Shown in pieces: positions 8,519-18,400 of a stretch of DNA of 64,000 nucleotides. The position numbers and the translations under genes are program-made. Under the pieces are notes generated by a model that was not told where the DNA came from, made no database searches, and worked only from the letters and a program-made list of their open reading frames with translations. The stretch's first letter is position 1. Every line of letters starts with the position of its first letter. The DNA comes from Oscillospiraceae bacterium (lineage in GTDB: Bacteria > Bacillota > Clostridia > WRLR01): NCBI GenBank assembly GCA_009777515.1, contig WRLR01000004.1, positions 1-64,000 of the forward strand. Direction: 5' to 3'.

Positions 8519-9823
8519 TTATTCGAAACGTATTTCTACGCTGCGGGCGTGGGCCTCGAACTGTTCTTGGCGGGCGAACCGGGCGGCGTGCGCCGCGTCC
8601 CTTTGCAGTGCTTCCTTAGTATAATACGTGAAAGACGACTTTTTTACAAAGTCGTCGACCGACAGCGGCGAGGCGAAGCGGGCGGCGCCGTTGGTCGGCA
8701 GGGTGTGGTTCGGGCCCGCCAGGTAGTCGCCCAGCGCTTCCGGCGCGTATGCGCCCAAAAAGACGCTGCCGGCGTGTCGGACTGCGCCGAGCAGCGCGAA
8801 CGGGTCGCGGACGCACAGTTTGAGGTGCTCCGGCGCGACGCCGTCGCTCAGGCGCACGGCCTCTTCTAGCGAAGTGGTCACTGCTATGCGGCAGTTTTCG
8901 GCCAGGGAGCGCTCCGCGATTTCGCGCCTCGGCAGGGTTTCCAATTGTTTTGACAGCTCAACTTTTACTGCGTCGGCGAGCGCTGGGTCAGTCGTTATAA
9001 GCAGCGCTGCGGCCATGGCGTCATGTTCCGCCTGCGCGAGCATATCGGCGGCGACGAAGCGGGCGCGGGCGCTGTCGTCTGCGATTATCAGTACCTCGCT
9101 TGGCCCTGCGATCATCTCGATATCGACCACGCCATAGAGCTGCTTTTTAGCCGTCGACACATAAATATTGCCTGGCCCCGTGATTTTATCGACGCGCGGC
9201 ACGCTGCCTGTCCCAAACGCGAGCGCCGCGATGGCCTGTGCGCCGCCCATCCTGAACACGCGCCCGACGCCCGCGATGCGTGCGGCGGCCAGGATGGCGG
9301 CGTCGCATTTGCCGTCCTTTTGCGGCGGGGAGGCGAGGCATATCTCGCCCACGCCGGCAAGCTTTGCCGGGATGGCGTTCATTAAAACGGTGCTCGGGTA
9401 GGCGGCGGTCCCGCCCGGTATGTACAGCCCTACCCGTTCCAGCGGCATGATGCGCTGCCCGGTGATGACGCCGTCCCGCTCGCCGGTGATTATATAGCCC
9501 TGGCGCAGTTGGCGCTTGTGGTACGCGCCGATGTTGGCTGCGGCCAACTCCAGCGTTTCGATCAGTTCCGGGCTTTCGGCGGCTATGTGCGCAAATGCGG
9601 CCTCGATCTCCTGTGGGTCGACGGCAAGCTCGCCGACGTCGACGCCGTCGAAGCGGAGGGTGTATTCGCGCACGGCTGCGTCGCCGCGCTCGCGGACGTC
9701 CGCGATGATGTCGGCCGCCGTTTGCCCGACGGAGGGGTTGTTCTCCCATATGCGCGCGCGCAGGCGCTCGGGCGAAACGTCTGCGCCGCGCAGGATTTCG
9801 ATGCTGGGGATCGGGTTGTTCAT
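8519..9823 (-). CDS. hisD: Histidinol dehydrogenase
   Basis: 434 residues, the NAD- and zinc-dependent enzyme that converts L-histidinol to histidine in two oxidation steps. Family signatures are present: GLYIPGGTAAYPSTVLMNA, ITGPGNIYVSTAKK, MIAGPSEVLIIADDSA, DMLAQAEHD and the C-terminal AGPNHTLPTNGAARF. I start at the ATG at 9823 (MNNPIPSIEIL), which has AAGGGAG upstream; the frame extends to 9952, but that part runs through the attenuator terminator. It is the first enzyme gene of the operon and lies just after a terminator and a His-rich leader peptide. Confidence 0.97.
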   Translation of the reverse strand: MNNPIPSIEILRGADVSPERLRARIWENNPSVGQTAADIIADVRERGDAAVREYTLRFDGVDVGELAVDPQEIEAAFAHIAAESPELIETLELAAANIGAYHKRQLRQGYIITGERDGVITGQRIMPLERVGLYIPGGTAAYPSTVLMNAIPAKLAGVGEICLASPPQKDGKCDAAILAAARIAGVGRVFRMGGAQAIAALAFGTGSVPRVDKITGPGNIYVSTAKKQLYGVVDIEMIAGPSEVLIIADDSARARFVAADMLAQAEHDAMAAALLITTDPALADAVKVELSKQLETLPRREIAERSLAENCRIAVTTSLEEAVRLSDGVAPEHLKLCVRDPFALLGAVRHAGSVFLGAYAPEALGDYLAGPNHTLPTNGAARFASPLSVDDFVKKSSFTYYTKEALQRDAAHAARFARQEQFEAHARSVEIRFE

Positions 9824-9876
9824 GTGCGTTCGTCTCCCTTTCATGAATATATTATAGCCTTCCGGCTTTAGCAACA

Positions 9877-9910
9877 CAAAAAACAGCCCCAGGCTTTGGG
9901 CCTGGGGCTG
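9877..9910 (-). terminator. Attenuator-type intrinsic terminator before hisD
   Basis: Read on the minus strand, an 11-bp perfect stem (CAGCCCCAGGC / GCCTGGGGCTG) with a 5-base loop is followed by six T residues. It stands between the leader peptide stop and hisD, inside the operon leader, where a terminator makes sense only if it is conditional. Confidence 0.85.
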
Positions 9911-9939
9911 CGCGGTTGATGTATCGATATCGGGCGCGC

Positions 9940-10035
9940 CTACCCAAGCCATTGAATGAAATGGCGATGGGCGTGGCTGCTGGCGCGCGAATTGCGGCTG
10001 AACATTGCTATATCGATGGAATAGTCATTTGTCAT
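9940..10035 (-). CDS. Histidine-rich leader peptide (HisL-like), 31 aa
   Basis: A small frame starting ATG at 10035 and ending TAG at 9940 gives a 31-residue peptide whose second half reads SSHAHRHFIQWLG. Three His codons within five residues lie shortly before a terminator and the hisDCB genes, the layout of amino-acid attenuator leaders. RNA upstream of the His codons (GCGCGCC) can pair with GGCGCGC just after the stop, and GGCTTGGG at the peptide end can pair with CCCAAAGCC in the terminator, giving rival structures. No ribosome-binding site is visible: the promoter -10 lies only six bases before the ATG, so translation may be leaderless, or start elsewhere. Confidence 0.6.
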   Translation of the reverse strand: MTNDYSIDIAMFSRNSRASSHAHRHFIQWLG

Positions 10036-10041
10036 GCGCTA

Positions 10042-10070
10042 AATATACCAATGATGCATACGTTTGTCAA
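10042..10070 (-). promoter_or_regulatory. Sigma-A-type promoter of the his operon
   Basis: On the minus strand TTGACA (10070-10065), a 17-base spacer, then TATATT (10047-10042). This is close to consensus and points into the leader peptide, terminator and hisD. Transcription would begin at or next to the leader ATG. Confidence 0.75.
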
Positions 10071-10131
10071 TAAATAATCTGCAGAGGCCGTCGAACAACA
10101 TCACAACAACATCATCAAAATCATGGCATCT

Positions 10132-13100
10132 TTACGGATTAATTGTTATGGTTGCGTCGTTGCCTACTGTGTAGTAGTCCGATGCGGTCAGGTTCTGCAC
10201 GAATGTGCCTTCGGCTTTGAACGTCCCGGGGTTTATCACCCGCGCATAATAGTAGTACGTATAGTTGCGGTTGAACCTGCTGTTATAGTCGTAGAACATG
10301 ACCTTTTGCCCTACCAACGTGCAGTAGCGGTAATGCCCGTACCCAAAGCTTCTCGAGTCGGATATTTTCGCCGAGTCGTTTACAAACGCGAGGCCCGACG
10401 GCAGATAGTCGGTCACTATGTACGATCCGTCGATGGCTTTCGCGGTATAGTCAATCTTTAACTCGACGCGCACCAAGTCGCCCTGATTGAACGTGGTAGC
10501 AGCAGCTCTTGGGCTACCGGGGCCGCCCGCCGCGCCGCCGCCGCCTGGCAAATCGGCGCCATCCGGAGTTACTTCCTTATAATAAATGCGCTCGACCTTG
10601 ATGTCCTTGTCAGGCGACATTTCCTGCGTCATCGGCGCCTTGTACGACACGACGGCGCCCACCTCGCCTTCCGAGTCCAGCACCTTGAATTCGCCCATGC
10701 GCTGCGACGGGACCATTATTGTGAAGCCCCTTCCGCTCTTTAGCTCAATCGTGTGCTCGTCGCCGAACAGCGAGTAAGTGACCTTGCCGACCGATTCGTT
10801 TTTCTTTGCTATCTCGTGGTTGATATATGTCAGCGTTTCGATGTTTATCAAAATATCCGTCGTGTGGTTCCTGACGCAGTACTGGTACAGCCCTTCGTTT
10901 TCAGGCCTGTCCAGCTTAACTGCGAGGATGGTAGCGGCGGAAGTGGCCGCCAGGATATCGTCGTTGTCGTCGCCCACGTTGACGCGGTAGTAGGGCGCGA
11001 TGTTCTCCAGCCCCGGCGCGACGATCTTGTCGTACAGCGCGGCGGCTTTGTCCGTCTCGCCGAGCGACAGGTACCCCAGCGCGAGATATACGGCGTCCCT
11101 GACCGACAGCTCGCCCAGCTCCGCGTAGCTGTCCAGGTCCAGCAGCACCGGCTCGCGCAGCATCGCCAGCCCGTACAGGGCGCACATCTTGTTGTCCGCG
11201 TTTTCGCCATTGTAAATATTGTACAAATAGTTCTTCAGCTCAAATGTGTTGACGTCCTCCATGATGTACGGCATCAGCTTGACCGTGGTCGTAAGGTCGC
11301 TTTCCGCGTGTGGCAATATGGCCAGCCCGCCGTCGTCGCGTTGGTAGAGCCTTAAGTCAAAGCCGTCCTTATCGCCATAGAGCTTTACGTCCGGGAAATA
11401 TTCGGCCAGCAGCCGGTTGGCCTCGCGGCGCGCCAGGAGCTTTTCCACCCTGTCGCCGTAAATGTAGCGCAGGCCGAGCAGTTGCTGCAAATATGCGCCC
11501 CTGCCCTTGTCTGTAAACGTGATGCGCACAAGGCCCCCGCTGCCAAAGCTGCCGCTCTCGCTGAACGCCATGCCCGCCGCGACGTCGTAGTAGTCGGCGA
11601 AGTCCACTTCCAAGTATGTCTTGCGTACTAAGTATTGGTGCTTGACCGAGTCGCTCAGTCCCGCGACGCCGCTCACGGTCGCTTTGATTATCAGCGCGTT
11701 CTCGCCCTCGGAGGCCATTTCCCACAGCGGGATGTCGACGCGCTCAAATGCCTTGCCGCTCGCCTTAAACACGGCGTCGGGCGCGGCTTCGTCCCAAACC
11801 TCGAACTCTACCGTCTCGCCGCCGGTCAAACCCGTGCCGTAGGCGTTCACGCCAATCGCCGGTTTGTCGCCTATCAGGAACTCGTCGTTTAGCGTATAGT
11901 TAATGAACATCGGGTTGGTGACGATGATGTTGCTTACGCTGTTGCCCGCGTATAGGTCGTTGCTGACGCCGGAGGCGGTCAGGCGCCACGACGTGATGTT
12001 GTCGGGCAGCACGAATGTATACGTGGCCTTGCCGTCCGCGCCCGTTTGGAGTGTTTCGAAAAACGCGGTGTCCTTAAAAATTTCCCGCAGGTAGGTATCG
12101 TCCGCCGACGCTCCGTCCCCAAAGTCCCCATCGGCCATCGCCATCAACGGCGCCGCCGCCATTTCCATTTGGTCGGCGCCGCCAGCGGCCCTGGCGAGGC
12201 GCACATCTTCACTCGGCACGTACAAGCGGTGCGTCGCCGATTCGATCACCACCCCCGGGCCCACTAACGCGTAGAGCGATGCAAGCGTATCCACGCTATA
12301 ATCCCGGAGCGCGAACAGCGCCTCGTCCACTACGCTGATATTGACGCCGGCAGGCACGGCCAGGCCGTCTTTGTCTTCGGAAACAACCGTTATAATGCAT
12401 GTGTCGCCCGGTTTGTACGACTCTTTGTCGGTAGTTACAGTCAGCGCCAGGTCGTTTTGTTTGAAGTCGTAGCGGATCAGCGCGCTCATGTTGTAGTTCT
12501 GTATGTATTTAAAGCCGTCGAAATAATACGCCTTGACCGTTATATTGGGGACGTGCTTCCTGGAGAACGTGGTGCTATATGTGTTCTTGCCCGCCTGCCA
12601 GCCCTGTATCCCGCGCTGCATTTCGACGAACAGGAAGTTCCCACCGGCAACCGCTTCGGCGCCCCGCATGAGCGTGAGGCTGACCGGCGCCCCTATGCCG
12701 TAGTTTTCCTCCTCGCCTTCGAGGAAACACGTGTTGGAGCCGGCATTTTGGTAATAGTAGGTGTAGTCGCGCCCGATATAGACTTTATGTTTTATTTCCC
12801 TGCCGTTGCCGTCGAGGCACGATATCTCTGCGAAATAGCTCTCCCATTTGTTGTCGGGCACGTTAAAGTCCTTTTTGGCGTTGCCGTCTCTGTCCGTCAG
12901 CATCGTGAACCGGTCAATCGACTCTTCCTTGCGCTCATACTTGTATTTGGGCATGTTTTTCTTTTCAATGTAGTCGTAGTAGTCCCCGTCCGGTACTTTA
13001 AGGTAATAGACCCTGTACACGTTGACAGAGAGCGACTTGCCACCTACCGGCTCGTCTAGATAATCAAAGTAGTGCTCCGCGGCGCCGCTGTTGATCCTGT

Positions 13101-15207
13101 CCAGGGTGATGGAATTGACGTCGACTTCGAGCGTCGCGCGGCCGCCCGTCCGGCTGGCTTTTGGGCGCACGTCGATGTCGTTTATAAATGCGCGAACGCT
13201 GGTTTCTTTATATGTCTCGCCGATCTCGGGCAGCGTGGCCTCGGCCCTGAAAGAGATGGAGCGCTCACCCTGCGCGCCGCTCTGGGGCGTGATCTTTTGC
13301 GTTATTGATATAAGGCCGTCGGAGTCGGTCGTAGCCGTGCCCCTTTTGTTATTTTCCAGCATGTAGGCGTAGATGTTGTACGATATGTCCAGATCCGGCA
13401 ACGGGGTGCCCTCGAAGAATTCCGCCCGAGCCGTGAACGTGACCGACTCGCCGGCGAACGCCGCCTTTTTGTCAGCCTCGACTTCGATTTTGTACGGCGG
13501 CTTTACATAGTCCCGCACCTCAAAATAGGTGCTGCCGAGCACTGTGTCGCCATGGTAAATATTTATGTTGTACGAGCCGGGGTCAAGGTTGGGCAGTATC
13601 ATTTCGTCCGAGTACATCCCATTTATGACCTGTACTGTCTGTTTGTGCAGCGTCGATCTGGCGCTGTAGCCGCCGCTCCAATAGCTTTGCGTCAGCACGG
13701 CTGTCACATTATTTATTTCTTCCTTGCTGCCATTGTCCCTGCTCTGGGCGAACCCGAAAAACGAAACCGTGTCGTCGGCTTTAAATAGCGTCCTGTCAAG
13801 CTGCAGGGCCGTCCAATAAGCCTCTGCGCCGCCCGCACCCGCGCCGTAGTAGGGCCCACCCCATCCGTAGCCGTAGTCATAGCCGTAGTAGTAGCCGTAG
13901 CTTTGGCTGTATGTCCAAATGCAGGTTTTGCCGCCGCTCGCATCCGTGACCTCGATGCGCTCGCTTCTGTCAGAGGTCAGCGCCCTGTCGATGACGGCGA
14001 CTCCGTTCGCGTCCGTTTTGAATGTCTTGCCGCCCTTAACATCGCGGACTTCCGCGCCGGCGGACGCCTTGCCCGTCGTCAAGTCGTTGACCCACACGAT
14101 GGCCCTGTCCCCGTCGGCTACGACCTGCACGGGCAGGTCTGTGATTTGGACGATCATCTGGCTGCGGGACTCGCCGAGCACGGCGTCAATCAGGTAGAAC
14201 CCCTGCGTGAGCTTGTCCGGCAGCGTCAGCGTCCTGGTATCGGCGTCGTACCTGGACCTGGCGTTGAATTCCATTATGCTTTGCATGCCGCCCGTTTCGA
14301 TCAGATTGTCGTTCCTGGCATAGCGCGACCATGTCGGCGCGCCGGCCACGGTTTCCACCGCGCTTAGCGCCGCCTCCGCGCCGCCAAACTTGTACACGGC
14401 CACCTTGGGGTCGGGCGTGGTGATGATCCGGTCGTGGTATATGGAGAAACCTACCAACGGGGGCTCGATCGTCGGCAGTTCGGCATAGCCGTAGTAAAAG
14501 CTTACGGACTCCTTGTATGTGGGCGGCTCATAGCTTGGCTCGGCTTCGGTTTCAAAGGCGAACACGTAGTCCGACTGCAGCTCCGTGTTTGTTCCCTCGA
14601 GCCGGACGCCGGCTTTCAGCGTGACTGTGTAAAGCGTTTTGTACTCAAGCCTGCCCTTCGGGACGAACACTGCCGTCTCTTTATGGTATTCGAAACTGCC
14701 GCCCACCTGCGGCGAAATGTCGAAATAGCGGTCTATGGGGCTATAGCCGTCGCTGGAGAACGTTATCTCAATGCCGCTGTTTATCGGCACGTTGGTCGCT
14801 TGGTTGCGCGGGTAGCCCGACGCCACTTGGAACTTTATCGCCGTCTGGAAAGCCCATGTGATATCCGCTCCGTCGACGCGGGACAGCCTGAATATGTACA
14901 ATGAGTTGGGCATAAGCTCGGCAGCGGGGGTTATCAGGAACTCCCGTTTGGTGCTCTGCTCCACGCCCGGCGCGGGTTGACCGTCGATTGACAGCGCCAC
15001 ACCTATTTCGGCGGCTTCGACGTCCAGCGGCGTCGTCAGCTTGAAGGGGCTGGCTGTGTCCACCCCTGTCTTGCCGTACACCAACGGTTCGAGTGTATAC
15101 CCCTCCTTCGCGTCGGGCGCGGCGGAGCTAGCGGGCACTGCAATGTTAATGGGCACACAGCCCACCATCAGGGAAATTAATAAAGTTACAGCGGTTATCA
15201 TCTTCAT
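10132..15207 (-). CDS. Alpha-2-macroglobulin-like surface protein A, no thioester
   Basis: 1,691 residues with an N-terminal export signal (MKMITAVTLLISLMVGC, possible lipoprotein Cys17 although the -3 residue is Met). An SbsA-like Ig domain lies about 130-225. Macroglobulin-like domains follow, then the alpha-2-macroglobulin core near 1040-1085 (TGADGKATYTFVLPDNITSW). The helical thioester-type domain spans about 1230-1480. Where the thioester motif (CxEQ) belongs, the sequence reads YGDRVEKLLARREANRL, with no Cys. The C-terminus (about 1590-1690) resembles DUF11-type repeats. A Tyr/Gly-rich loop (about 438-455) is present. Bacterial A2M proteins are thought to trap attacking proteases; without a thioester this one could only act non-covalently or structurally. 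It follows its paralogue in the same direction. Confidence 0.82.
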   Translation of the reverse strand: MKMITAVTLLISLMVGCVPINIAVPASSAAPDAKEGYTLEPLVYGKTGVDTASPFKLTTPLDVEAAEIGVALSIDGQPAPGVEQSTKREFLITPAAELMPNSLYIFRLSRVDGADITWAFQTAIKFQVASGYPRNQATNVPINSGIEITFSSDGYSPIDRYFDISPQVGGSFEYHKETAVFVPKGRLEYKTLYTVTLKAGVRLEGTNTELQSDYVFAFETEAEPSYEPPTYKESVSFYYGYAELPTIEPPLVGFSIYHDRIITTPDPKVAVYKFGGAEAALSAVETVAGAPTWSRYARNDNLIETGGMQSIMEFNARSRYDADTRTLTLPDKLTQGFYLIDAVLGESRSQMIVQITDLPVQVVADGDRAIVWVNDLTTGKASAGAEVRDVKGGKTFKTDANGVAVIDRALTSDRSERIEVTDASGGKTCIWTYSQSYGYYYGYDYGYGWGGPYYGAGAGGAEAYWTALQLDRTLFKADDTVSFFGFAQSRDNGSKEEINNVTAVLTQSYWSGGYSARSTLHKQTVQVINGMYSDEMILPNLDPGSYNINIYHGDTVLGSTYFEVRDYVKPPYKIEVEADKKAAFAGESVTFTARAEFFEGTPLPDLDISYNIYAYMLENNKRGTATTDSDGLISITQKITPQSGAQGERSISFRAEATLPEIGETYKETSVRAFINDIDVRPKASRTGGRATLEVDVNSITLDRINSGAAEHYFDYLDEPVGGKSLSVNVYRVYYLKVPDGDYYDYIEKKNMPKYKYERKEESIDRFTMLTDRDGNAKKDFNVPDNKWESYFAEISCLDGNGREIKHKVYIGRDYTYYYQNAGSNTCFLEGEEENYGIGAPVSLTLMRGAEAVAGGNFLFVEMQRGIQGWQAGKNTYSTTFSRKHVPNITVKAYYFDGFKYIQNYNMSALIRYDFKQNDLALTVTTDKESYKPGDTCIITVVSEDKDGLAVPAGVNISVVDEALFALRDYSVDTLASLYALVGPGVVIESATHRLYVPSEDVRLARAAGGADQMEMAAAPLMAMADGDFGDGASADDTYLREIFKDTAFFETLQTGADGKATYTFVLPDNITSWRLTASGVSNDLYAGNSVSNIIVTNPMFINYTLNDEFLIGDKPAIGVNAYGTGLTGGETVEFEVWDEAAPDAVFKASGKAFERVDIPLWEMASEGENALIIKATVSGVAGLSDSVKHQYLVRKTYLEVDFADYYDVAAGMAFSESGSFGSGGLVRITFTDKGRGAYLQQLLGLRYIYGDRVEKLLARREANRLLAEYFPDVKLYGDKDGFDLRLYQRDDGGLAILPHAESDLTTTVKLMPYIMEDVNTFELKNYLYNIYNGENADNKMCALYGLAMLREPVLLDLDSYAELGELSVRDAVYLALGYLSLGETDKAAALYDKIVAPGLENIAPYYRVNVGDDNDDILAATSAATILAVKLDRPENEGLYQYCVRNHTTDILINIETLTYINHEIAKKNESVGKVTYSLFGDEHTIELKSGRGFTIMVPSQRMGEFKVLDSEGEVGAVVSYKAPMTQEMSPDKDIKVERIYYKEVTPDGADLPGGGGAAGGPGSPRAAATTFNQGDLVRVELKIDYTAKAIDGSYIVTDYLPSGLAFVNDSAKISDSRSFGYGHYRYCTLVGQKVMFYDYNSRFNRNYTYYYYARVINPGTFKAEGTFVQNLTASDYYTVGNDATITINP

Positions 15208-15370
15208 GGGGCTACCAGCCTTTCAGCAAAAGATACGATATAGGCGCGGTACGAACAAAGCGGCTATAATACGTTTATAGTTATAGACGTAAGATTCGCA
15301 AAAAAAGTTCAATAGTATTTATAGAATCAGTATTTATAATAATCAGTATTTATAATAATCAATTATTCGT

Positions 15371-15399
15371 GTAGGGGCGACCGCCCCCGGTCGCCCGTA
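15371..15399. repeat. Dispersed GTAGGGGCGACCG palindrome
   Basis: GTAGGGGCGACCG, four C residues, then CGGTCGCCCGTA: a strong hairpin between the two A2M-like genes. It belongs to the same short family as the elements at 1.46, 36.34-36.43 and 51.1-51.35 kb. Just upstream (15325-15362) a short AT-rich unit, ATCAGTATTTATAATA, is present twice. Confidence 0.6.
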
Positions 15400-15418
15400 T
15401 GTACGGCTTGCATAATAA

Positions 15419-18400
15419 TTAATCTATTATAATTGTCGCGTCTTCGCCGGCCGCGCTATATTCCAGCGCGGCCAGGCTCTGCACGAACGCGCCTTCCGCC
15501 TTGTATGTCCCGGGGCTCACGACGCGCGCGTAATAATAATATGTAGCCGCTTCGCCGCCCGGCTGGTCGTTGTAGTCGTAAAAACTGACTTTCTGCCCTT
15601 CGTTTTTGCTGTAGCCGTAATAGCCGAAATAGCCGTAGCTGTAGCCGAAATAATCGTAATAGTCGTAGTCTAGATCTATAACGCGTGGTGTTTTTATTTT
15701 AACAGGATCGCCGGCAAACATGAGCCCTGAAGGCAGATAGTCTGTCACAGAATACGTACCGTCGACGGCTGTCGCGGAGTATGCGATCTGCAGCTCGACG
15801 CGCACCAGGTCGCCCTGGTTAAATACGGTAGAGGCCTCTTCAGGCGCCCTGCCGCCTGCCGGCTCGTCGCCACCGCGTTGCCTGCCACCGGCCCGCGAGC
15901 CGGCTGTGACATCCGGCTTCAACTCCTTATAGTAATTGCGCCGGATTGTTATGCCAGTTTCGAGGGGCAAATTCCCGTCGGGAGGTAAATCCACGCCGGG
16001 GGGCAAATCCCCGTCGCTGGGCAAATCCCCGTCAGGGGATAAATCCCCGCCGCTGGGTTCATCATATGTCATAGGCGCTTTATACGATACGACTGCGCCC
16101 ACATCGCCGGCCACGCCCAATATTTCCAGTTCGCCTATGCTCTGGGACGGTATCGTCAGGGTGTGGCTCCGGCCATCCGAAAGCTCTATCGTGCGTTCGT
16201 CGCCAAACAGCGCGTAGGTGACTGCGCCGACCGAGTCGTGCTTTTTCGCTATTTCGTGTTTAATATACGCGAGTTTTTCGATGCTGGAATCCATGTCTAT
16301 CCGAGCGTCAGCCGCGTGGAAATTGACGCAGTATTGGTACAGACCCTCTTTTTCGGGCCTGTCCAGTTTTGTGGCGAGGGCGGCAGCGGCGGACGTGGCC
16401 GCCAAAATTTTAATGTTGTCACTGCCCTCGTCGACGCGGTAATACGGCTCCAGGCGCTGCAGCTTCGGTGCGACGCGGCTGTCGTACAGCATGGCGGCTT
16501 TTTCCGCCTCGCCGAGAGCCAGATAGCCCAGCGCGATATAGGTCGCGTCGCTTACCGGTAGCGCATCCAGCATCGCGTAGCTGTCCAGCTCCAACAGCAC
16601 GGGTTCGCGTAGCATCGCAAGCCCGTACAGGGCGGCCATTTTGTTTTCCGAATAGCTATTTTCATAAATGTCGTATAAATAATTTTTCAATTCAAAGCCA
16701 TTGATTTCATCCATTACATATGGCATCAATTTTACCGTGGCCTCAAGGTCGCTGTACCCGAAGGGCAGGATGGACAGCCCGCCGTCGTCTTGCTGGTACT
16801 GCTTGCTGTCAACGTCCTCATTGCCACCGTACAATATAAGGTCGGGGAAGTATTCGGCCAGCAGCCGGTTTGCCTCGCGGCAAGCCAGCAGTTTTTCCAG
16901 CCGATCGCCGTAGACGCGGCGCAAGCTTATCAGTTCCCAAAGGAACTGGCCCCTGCCCCGGTCGGTGAACGTTATGCGCGTCAAACCGCCGCTGCCGCCG
17001 CTGAGCGCAATGCCGGCCTCTACGTCGCGGTAATCGGCGGCGTCCACTTCACGGTATGTCTTGTACACCGCGAACGCGTGCACGAGCGAGTCGCTTGCGC
17101 CGTTGCTCGCGGTCGCTTTTATCACAAGCGCGTTCGCGCCCTCCTCCGCCATCTCCCACAGCGGTATGTTTACGCGCTCAAAGGCGCTTCCGCCAGCCCT
17201 GTAAACGATGTCCGGCGCGCCCTCGTCCCAGACCTCGTACTCCACCGTCTCGCCGCCGTCCAGGCTTGTGCCGTAGGCGTTCACGCCAATCACCGGTCGG
17301 TCGCCGACAAGGAACTCGCTGTTTAGCGTGTAGTTTATGAACATCGGGTTGGAGACGATGATGCTCCGTACGCTGTTGCCGGCGTACAGGTCGTCGCTTA
17401 TGCCGGACGCCGTCAGCCGCCACGATGTGATGTTGTCGGGGAGCGTGAATGTGTATGTGGCAATGCCGTCCGCCCCTGTGCGCAGCGTTTCGAAAATGGC
17501 GGTATCCTTAAAGTTTTTGCGTTCATATGTGTTGAATTCCTGCGCATAGCTATCGTTTATGTATCCCAACATCGGCACATCCTCATCATAAACAATGTAG
17601 GAATCGGGCCATCTGCCCTTCGGCGTGTACAGGCGGTGCGTCGCCGACTCGAACACCGGCCCGGCATCCACTTTTGAGTAAAGCGAACTAAGCGTATCAA
17701 CATTATAGTTCCAGAGGGCGAACAGCGCCTCGTCCACTACGCTGATGTTGATGGCGGCAGGCACGGCAAGGCCGTCTTTGTCCCGCGCATTAATTGTTAC
17801 TGTACACGTGTCGCCCGGCTTGTAGGATTCTTTGTCGGCGTCCGCCGTCAGCGTCAGGCCGCTCTGGGAATAGTTGTAGTATATCGTTTGGCTCATCCCG
17901 CCGCCCGTTTCGTATTTGTAGCCGTTGAAATAGTAGGCCCTTATCGTTAAGTTGGGGACATGCTTGCGGGCAAATGTGGCGCTGTACGTATTCCTGCCCG
18001 CCTGCCAGCCCTGTATCCCGCGTTGCAAGGCGACGAACAGCACATTTCCGCCCGCCACTGCGTCTGCCCCGCGCATGAGCGTGATGGCCACCGGCTCGCC
18101 GATACTATATGAATCGTTCGCTCCGCTGAGGTAGTAATCGTTGGTCGCGGCGTTACGGTAATATGAACTGTAGTCGCGCCCGATGTATTCGGTTATATTA
18201 ATGTCCTTACCGTTGCTGTCTGTACAGGAAATTTCGGCATAATAGCTTTCCCATTTAACGTCGGGGACCGAAAAATTCCTATTGGCGGCGCCGTCCTTGT
18301 CCGTCAGCATCGTAAAACTGTCTATAAGCTCCGTTTCGCGTACATACTTATAGCTCGGCACAACCTTCTTTTCATAATAGTCGTAGTACTCACCGTCTGG

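Noticed and set aside
9877-10070. T-box riboswitch before hisD
   Set aside because: No AGGGTGGNACCGCG-like sequence; the His-rich leader and terminator explain the region better.
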